From Muribaculaceae bacterium (GTDB lineage Bacteria > Bacteroidota > Bacteroidia > Bacteroidales > Muribaculaceae), in contig JAFLTW010000004.1 in the NCBI GenBank assembly GCA_022509085.1, positions 124,001-188,000 on the forward strand: a stretch of 64,000 nt of DNA. The letters are read 5' to 3'. Position numbers and translations under genes: made by a program. The notes beneath the pieces were generated by a model. The model had not been told where the DNA came from. It did no database searches and saw only the letters and a program-made list of their open reading frames with translations. Of this stretch, positions 59,548 through 64,000 are shown one piece after another. How positions within the stretch are numbered: position 1 is the stretch's first letter; every line of letters starts with the position of its first letter.

Positions 59548-60459
59548 TTACTTAACCACCTTTACTGCGTTGCCGTTCTGAACCTTTACGAAGATACCCT
59601 TTTCGGGGTTGGCTACCTTCTGGCCCTGGAGGTTGAAGTAAACGGCGTTGCCGTCTTTTACCACTACGGATACACCGTTGCCTGTGGCATCATATTTCAG
59701 GAGTGAACCGTTCTTCACTTCGGGAGTGTTGCCCATGTAGTTTTCGAAGGTGCCGTCGAATTCTACGTAAGCGCCTACTACGAGCTGGTCAGCGGAAGTG
59801 AACTTAGCGCCGCCGAGGCCGTAGCAGTGGTAAGCCTTCAGTGTGGGGCTGCCGCCGGGTTCGTCGGCGATGTCGAATGTAGCGTTGCCATATTCGCCCG
59901 TGTCAACTTCCTTGATGTTGGTGATGTAACCCTTAACGGCGATGAATGCGCCGTCGGCGGGGAGGTTGTTGAGAACTTCAGCTACGCTGAGAACTGTAGC
60001 GGTCTGGCCCGGATCGGGAGTCTCAACGTCGCTGTTCTCGTCGTAAGTAATGGTGATGGACTCAACTGCGAAGTTGCCGTCCTTGTTCGTACCTACGAAG
60101 GTTACCATAGGTTCGCTGCCCGTCCATTCGGTGATGTTTTCAGAAGTTCCGTCGAGAGCGAAAGTAGCGCCCTTGGAGGAAACGATGGTAACGGCAGTTA
60201 CATTGTGACCCTCAGCGTAAGCCTGGAAAGAGGCGTTCTTGGTCTTGGTATAGCAACGAAGGCCGTCGCTCCACATACGCCATGTGCCGAGGAGCGTGAT
60301 GCTGGCGCCATCCTCATTGATGGTTGAGTTGGGCTCTACGTAAGTGTCGTTGTCGTTGGGCAGACCGTAGTCATTTTCAGTGAAGTTGAATGTTACGGTG
60401 GTGGCCATGGCTGTTGCGCCGAGTGCCATGGCTGCTAAGGAAAGTAAAAATTTTTTCAT
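59548..60459 (-). CDS. Secreted beta-rich protein with the same C-terminal tail
   Basis: About 303 residues from MKKFLLSLAAMALGATAMA (signal peptide). An upstream in-frame ATG lies before the transcription start and is excluded. Central part: YAEGHNVTAVTIVSSKGATF, MVTFVGTNKDGNFAVESITI, then an OB-fold-like region (LPADGAFIAVKGYITNI, AYVEFDGTFENYMGN). The tail AVYFNLQGQKVANPEKGIFV ... VKVVK matches that of the 57988 protein. Neighbouring paralogues by tail only. Role unknown; surface-displayed or secreted. Confidence 0.78.
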   Translation of the reverse strand: MKKFLLSLAAMALGATAMATTVTFNFTENDYGLPNDNDTYVEPNSTINEDGASITLLGTWRMWSDGLRCYTKTKNASFQAYAEGHNVTAVTIVSSKGATFALDGTSENITEWTGSEPMVTFVGTNKDGNFAVESITITYDENSDVETPDPGQTATVLSVAEVLNNLPADGAFIAVKGYITNIKEVDTGEYGNATFDIADEPGGSPTLKAYHCYGLGGAKFTSADQLVVGAYVEFDGTFENYMGNTPEVKNGSLLKYDATGNGVSVVVKDGNAVYFNLQGQKVANPEKGIFVKVQNGNAVKVVK

Positions 60460-60518
60460 GAAAAAATTTGTTTGATGATTAATTATGGTTTCTTTTGTAT
60501 TGGTTTCTTTTGATGATG

Positions 60519-60526
60519 CAAAATTA
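60519..60526 (-). promoter_or_regulatory. -7 box of the 59548 gene
   Basis: TAATTTTG on the minus strand (60526-60519) implies a leader of about 50 bases to the ATG at 60459 and settles the start. Confidence 0.65.
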
Positions 60527-60546
60527 ATCAAATTTCTTTATAAAAA

Positions 60547-60576
60547 AAATTTGCCCCGCATTTGCGAGGCAAATTT
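60547..60576 (-). terminator. Intrinsic terminator after tsf
   Basis: AAATTTGCCCCGC (60547-60559) pairs with GCGAGGCAAATTT (60564-60576), one mismatch, followed by a T tract on the minus strand. Confidence 0.9.
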
Positions 60577-60588
60577 TTATGTCGGATA

Positions 60589-61584
60589 TTAGTCAGCGTT
60601 GAGGTTTACGCGCTTGAACTCGGTAACAATCAGACCGTTCTTAACAGAGTTGAGATACTGCTCGATGGTCATGCTGCCGTCGCGGTGGTATTCCTGTTCC
60701 ATAAGGCAGTTTTCCTTGTAGAACTTGTTGAGCCTGCCCTTCACGATGTTGTCGATCATGGCCTGGGGGAGGTTGGCGGCCTTCTCTTCAGAGGTCTTCT
60801 TGATGATCTCGCGAGCCTTGGCTGCCTCATCTTCCGTAAGCCATCCCTTCGTGATGTTGGAGTTGATGTGGTCTTCGCTGTCTACGAGGTTGGGGTTGAT
60901 GCCTGCCTTCTTGAGGGCTGCCTCAACGGCCTTGCGCACCTGCTCTTCCTTCGTCTTCTCCACTGCCACTGCGATCTCGGAGTCGATTACCTTCTGGTCT
61001 ACCCTGTCGCGGCTTACGGAGACGGGATTCATGGCTGCAACCTGCATGGCCACTTCCTTGCCGGGATAACCGTCGATACCCTCTTCGCTGAGGCCGACGA
61101 TTGTGGCGAGCTTGTTGCCGAGGTGTTCGTAGACAGCTACGGTGGGAGCCTCAACACACTCGTAAGCGCCGAGTTCCATCTTCTCACCGGTCTTGCCGAT
61201 TTCGTCGGTGATGTTTTCCTCTACGGTGCGTCCGTTGTCGAGCTTGAGGGCCTTCACCTCGTCGAGGCTCTTGGCGCCGGCTTCTACGGCTGCGTCGAGG
61301 ATCTTCTTCGTAAGGGCGCGGAACGACTCGTTCTTTGCCACGAAGTCGGTTTCACACTTGAGGGCCACTACGGCTGCGAAGCCGGGCTTGCTGCCTGCGA
61401 GCACGCAACCCTCGGCTGCCTCGCGGTCTTCACGCTTGGCGGCCACGGCCTGACCCTTCTTACGGATAATTTCGATAGCTGCCTCGATGTCGCCTCCGGT
61501 CTCGGCCAGGGCGTTCTTGCAGTCCATCATACCGGCACCGGTCATGGTGCGCAGTTTTTTGATATCTTCTATGCTTACTGCCAT
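60589..61584 (-). CDS. tsf: Elongation factor Ts
   Basis: A 331-residue nucleotide exchange factor for EF-Tu. IEDIKKLRTMTGAGMMDCKN is the N-terminal signature; GFAAVVALKCETDFVAKNES is the second. Length exceeds the E. coli protein (283) as usual in Bacteroidales, with an insertion in the core domain. Follows rpsB by 24 bases in the rplM-rpsI-rpsB-tsf run and ends at a strong terminator. Confidence 0.98.
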   Translation of the reverse strand: MAVSIEDIKKLRTMTGAGMMDCKNALAETGGDIEAAIEIIRKKGQAVAAKREDREAAEGCVLAGSKPGFAAVVALKCETDFVAKNESFRALTKKILDAAVEAGAKSLDEVKALKLDNGRTVEENITDEIGKTGEKMELGAYECVEAPTVAVYEHLGNKLATIVGLSEEGIDGYPGKEVAMQVAAMNPVSVSRDRVDQKVIDSEIAVAVEKTKEEQVRKAVEAALKKAGINPNLVDSEDHINSNITKGWLTEDEAAKAREIIKKTSEEKAANLPQAMIDNIVKGRLNKFYKENCLMEQEYHRDGSMTIEQYLNSVKNGLIVTEFKRVNLNAD

Positions 61585-61608
61585 TTTTCTTTTAGTAGTG
61601 ATGTTAAA

Positions 61609-62574
61609 TTACTTTGCTTCGTCGGCTGCCTCGTCGGCTTTCTGCTCCTTCTCGTTGTAGGCCTCGGCCTCCGGAGTGGGGACGTCTTCCTTGTCTTCAG
61701 CGTAGGCTGCCTCGTGTTCGGCTACGGTCTCCTTGCGGATCTCCTCCTCGTTGCCGGCTTCGCCGGGGGTGTGGAGGGGTGCGGCGGGTTTCTCAGCCTT
61801 GGCGGCGTCAGCCTCGCTCTTGCGGGTGCGGCGGCGCTTGGGAGCGGCCTCGGCCTCGGGAGCGTCCTTATCGTCGTCATGCTCAAGCTTGCGTTCGAGA
61901 GTGCCTTCCTTGATGGCCTCGCAAACGGTGTCGAGGATGATGTTGATGCTGTTGGTGGCATCGTCGTTGGCCGGGATCACGTAGTCGATGTTGTCGGGGT
62001 TGGAGTTGGTGTCGACCATAGCGAATACGGGTATACCCAGACGGTTGGCCTCTGCTACGGCGATGTGTTCCTTGATCACGTCTACCACGAAGAGGGCTGC
62101 AGGGAGCTTGGAAAGGTCGGCGATTGAGCCGAGGTTCTTCTCAAGCTTGGCGCGCTGACGGGTTATCTGGAGCTTCTCGCGCTTGGAGAGGTTGTCGAAC
62201 GTGCCGTCCTTAGCCATCTTGTCGATCGACGACATCTTCTTCACAGCCTTGCGGATTGTGGGGAAGTTGGTGAGCATACCGCCGGGCCAGCGCTCTATCA
62301 CGTAGGGCATGCCTACCTCTGTAGCCTTGTTCTGCACAGCCTCCTTGGCCTGCTTCTTGGTGGCTACGAAGAGGATCTTACGGCCGCTCTTGGCGATGTT
62401 CTTGAGAGCCTTTGCAGCCTGGTCGAGTTTCTCTACCGTCTTGTTGAGGTCGATGATATGGATGCCGTTGCGCTCCATGAATATGTAGGGAGCCATCGAC
62501 GGGTTCCATTTGCGTTTGAGGTGGCCGAAGTGACATCCGGCGTCGAGAAGTTGTTCAAATGTCGGTGTTGCCAT
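61609..62574 (-). CDS. rpsB: Ribosomal protein S2 with long acidic C-terminal extension
   Basis: A 321-residue S2. The first 225 residues are standard (MATPTFEQLLDAGCHFGHLK, FVATKKQAKEAV, VDTNSNPDNIDYVIPANDDA). The last 95 are an extension unlike the E. coli protein (241 residues): a basic PKRRRTRKSE patch within acidic Glu/Ala-rich sequence. It is probably disordered on the ribosome surface. The extension occurs in related genomes as far as I recall. An inverted repeat is in the leader. Confidence 0.97.
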   Translation of the reverse strand: MATPTFEQLLDAGCHFGHLKRKWNPSMAPYIFMERNGIHIIDLNKTVEKLDQAAKALKNIAKSGRKILFVATKKQAKEAVQNKATEVGMPYVIERWPGGMLTNFPTIRKAVKKMSSIDKMAKDGTFDNLSKREKLQITRQRAKLEKNLGSIADLSKLPAALFVVDVIKEHIAVAEANRLGIPVFAMVDTNSNPDNIDYVIPANDDATNSINIILDTVCEAIKEGTLERKLEHDDDKDAPEAEAAPKRRRTRKSEADAAKAEKPAAPLHTPGEAGNEEEIRKETVAEHEAAYAEDKEDVPTPEAEAYNEKEQKADEAADEAK

Positions 62575-62644
62575 TTTGTCTGTTTACTTTCTTTTAAGAA
62601 ACTTTGTTTGTTGAGATTAGAAATATTTGTTTGTTTTCGTTTCC

Positions 62645-62679
62645 AATCGGCAGGTAGGACTTGCATCATCCTGCCGATT
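62645..62679 (-). promoter_or_regulatory. Hairpin in the rpsB leader
   Basis: AATCGGCAGG (62645-62654) and CCTGCCGATT (62670-62679) are exact reverse complements with a 15-base loop, in the 5' leader of rpsB-tsf. S2 autoregulates in other bacteria by binding its leader; this may be such a site or simply a structured leader. Confidence 0.45.
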
Positions 62680-62719
62680 TAGATACTAAACTTAGAATCT
62701 TTAGTTTGAAGCGGAACTT

Positions 62720-62813
62720 CCAAAAAATTTTTGTCAGAGGGATCTTCAGACCCGCATCCAAAAAATTTTTGTCAGAGGGATCTTCAGACCCGCATCCAAA
62801 AAATTTTTGTCAG
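62720..62813. repeat. 38-bp tandem repeat, 2.5 copies
   Basis: Two full identical units (62720-62757, 62758-62795) and 18 bases of a third. Each has an A6T5 tract and an imperfect hairpin, GGGATCT / AGACCC. Located between rpsI and rpsB, joined to the structured repeat at 62809. It is not a CRISPR array: units abut without spacers. Confidence 0.85.
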
Positions 62814-62915
62814 AATGCGTAAGATTCGAGGGTTTTCAAGCCCGAGCTTGAAGGGAGCATACATTTAGTATGTGACCGAAAGCGAGTGGCGCCGAATCCC
62901 TCGAAGATTGCGCGT
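62809..62915 (-). repeat. Dispersed structured repeat, copy B
   Basis: About 107 bases. On the plus strand GCGTAAGATTCGAGGG and CCCTCGAAGATTGCGC can close a long stem (13 of 16 pairs), with inner hairpins TTCAAGC / GCTTGAA and CATAC / GTATG. The reverse complement shares ordered blocks with 3509-3610. It lies just after the rpsI stop on the minus strand. Confidence 0.55.
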
Positions 62916-62928
62916 TATCACAAAAATT

Positions 62929-63315
62929 TTAACGCTTGGAGAACTGGAAGCGCTTCCTAGCCTTCGGCTGACCCGGTTTCTTACGCTCTACGGCACGCGG
63001 GTCGCGAGTCATGAAACCTTCAGCACGGAGAGCCGGCTTGTCTTCGGGGTTGATCTTCACCAGGGCGCGGGAGATGGCGAGACGCAGGGCTTCAGCCTGA
63101 CCTTTGTAGCCGCCACCATCGAGATGTGCCATGATGTCATACTTTCCATCCACCTGAAGGGTGTTGAGCGGCTGCTTCACCACATATTGGAGAATCGAAG
63201 AGGGGAAATAGTTGTCGAGGGGGCGTTTGTTGATTGTGATCTGTCCGTTCCCCTCAGTGAGATATACTCTGGCCACTGCAGCCTTACGGCGACCGATTGC
63301 ATTAACTTTATCCAT
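62929..63315 (-). CDS. rpsI: Ribosomal protein S9
   Basis: A 128-residue S9: MDKVNAIGRRKAAVARVYLT, GNGQITINKRPLDNYF, a GGGYKGQAEALRLAISRALV core, and the basic tail AVERKKPGQPKARKRFQFSKR-type end that reaches the P-site tRNA. Follows rplM by 5 bases, the usual L13-S9 pair. A 354-base gap with repeats separates it from rpsB. Confidence 0.98.
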   Translation of the reverse strand: MDKVNAIGRRKAAVARVYLTEGNGQITINKRPLDNYFPSSILQYVVKQPLNTLQVDGKYDIMAHLDGGGYKGQAEALRLAISRALVKINPEDKPALRAEGFMTRDPRAVERKKPGQPKARKRFQFSKR

Positions 63316-63320
63316 CTTCG

Positions 63321-63800
63321 TTATTTGATTTTATTGATGTCGATAATTTCGGGATTCTTGTCCTCCATGTGGTGGTCAGGACCGTTGAACACAAAGAGGT
63401 TGTTGAGCTGGGCAGCGCCGAGACGGGTCTTGGGGAGCATACCCTTCACCACCTTGATAAAGAGGGGGTGCTTGCCGCTCTTCATTGTCTTGCCGAAGCT
63501 CTTGTTCATCAGGTCGGCGGGAGTGAACATCCTCTGGCCACCGGGATAGCCCGTATAGCGGAGGTATTCGCGTTTTTCCATCTTGCCGTTGCTCATCTTC
63601 ACCTTGTCGGCATTGATTACGATTACGTAGTCGCCGCAGTCCATGTTGGGCGTGAAGTCGGGTTTGTTCTTGCCACGGAGGATCTTTGCGATCTTCGAGC
63701 AGAGACGACCTAGGATCTGGTCGGTAGCGTCAACGACGAGATATTTCTTCTTGATGTCGTTTTCCGTAATGGAAATAGTCTTATAACTAAGTGAGTCCAC
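63321..63800 (-). CDS. rplM: Ribosomal protein L13
   Basis: A 159-residue L13. The start is GTG at 63800-63798; the product MDSLSYKTISITENDIKKK matches the Bacteroidales start MD-LSYKT, so GTG rather than a later ATG is used. KYLVVDATDQILGRLCSKIA and EYLRYTGYPGGQ are family signatures. Heads the rplM-rpsI-rpsB-tsf run. A GTG start fits control at translation. Confidence 0.97.
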   Translation of the reverse strand: MDSLSYKTISITENDIKKKYLVVDATDQILGRLCSKIAKILRGKNKPDFTPNMDCGDYVIVINADKVKMSNGKMEKREYLRYTGYPGGQRMFTPADLMNKSFGKTMKSGKHPLFIKVVKGMLPKTRLGAAQLNNLFVFNGPDHHMEDKNPEIIDINKIK

Positions 63801-63950
63801 TTTATTTAAGAGTTAAAATTAATTATACACAAATGTTTTGTGGAAGAGGTGTCGCGGGGTTGCAAGGCCTGAGCAACTTGTCCGTTCTACCTGATCCTGT
63901 GGCTATTACCGCTGCGCGGGTAGCCGAATTAACTACATATGGATATAATC
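63801..63950 (-). promoter_or_regulatory. Structured leader of rplM, L13-Bacteroidia-type candidate
   Basis: The leader of about 150 bases has two clear stems on the minus strand: GGCTA-CCCGC with GCGG-TAATAGCC, and GTTGC with GCAAC around a TCAGGCCTT loop. A ribosomal leader named L13-Bacteroidia has been described in this position and would let L13 repress its own operon. I cannot align it here. Confidence 0.5.
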
Positions 63951-63956
63951 GGCATG

Positions 63957-63988
63957 CAAAATTACAAAAATTCCGCCACACCACCAAA
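63957..63988 (-). promoter_or_regulatory. Consensus promoter of the rplM operon
   Basis: On the minus strand TTTG (63988-63985) and TAATTTTG (63964-63957) are separated by 20 bases. It gives a transcription start near 63950. Confidence 0.75.
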
Positions 63989-64000
63989 TAATCATAAAAA

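Noticed and set aside
62720..62813. CRISPR array
   Set aside because: Units are directly adjacent with no spacers, only 2.5 copies, and no cas gene is present.

Overview
The window looks like chromosome of a gut Bacteroidales, most likely a Muribaculaceae relative (inference from gene content; no rRNA is present). Support: promoters of the Bacteroidota type (TTTG about 19-20 bases before TAnnTTTG), few Shine-Dalgarno sites, gldH, FimB/Mfa2-type fimbrial lipoproteins, secreted proteins with a YFNLQGQ-type C-terminal tail, and a DAHP synthase-chorismate mutase fusion.

Layout. 1-7.8 kb: the edge of an NRPS-type adenylation gene, an archaeal-type ATPase, an ArsR-family regulator loaded with cysteines, a large AlbA_2/WYL-like protein coupled to a low-molecular-weight phosphatase, and a membrane protein. 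7.8-18.6 kb: one long plus-strand fimbrial operon (DUF3575 barrel, FimB/Mfa2-like anchor, three fimbrillin-like lipoproteins and a 1258-residue tip-adhesin candidate). A second, smaller fimbrial locus lies at 55.0-57.8 kb on the minus strand. All five fimbrillin-like proteins keep a Thr-Arg-Ala site 49-61 residues from the start, as expected for type V pilins matured by cleavage after Arg.

18.8-37.5 kb is an AT-rich accessory island full of small and broken genes: two decayed nucleotidyltransferases, a decayed ADP-ribosyltransferase-like gene, a duplicated 306-bp leader, a GNAT/52-residue toxin-antitoxin-like pair, a PD-(D/E)XK-like protein, and a phage-type protein joined to a YopX-like region. 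Its core is two adjacent plus-strand operons. The first is XRE regulator, ImmA/IrrE protease, PIN-domain protein (28.9-30.5 kb), behind a promoter bracketed by a perfect inverted repeat. The second is a tightly coupled four-gene unit (30.6-37.1 kb): a DnaG-like primase, an unrecognised protein, a 1267-residue protein with reverse transcriptase motifs (YVDD) and a C-terminal HD domain, and an AbiGi-like abortive-infection protein. I judge this the best candidate for an undescribed anti-phage system in the window.

37.5-64 kb is mostly housekeeping: DUF2795, PduO-type adenosyltransferase, gldH, ricT, rny, zapA with a coiled-coil partner and a possible 6S-like RNA; a DUF4836 lipoprotein and an ABC transporter; pheA, aminotransferase, DAHP synthase-chorismate mutase; rimP-nusA-infB (with a terminator-like hairpin in the leader) opposite folK; the second fimbrial locus; two secreted proteins with matching tails; and rplM-rpsI-rpsB-tsf. 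A roughly 105-base structured repeat occurs once after the ArsR gene and once, diverged and inverted, between rpsI and rpsB.
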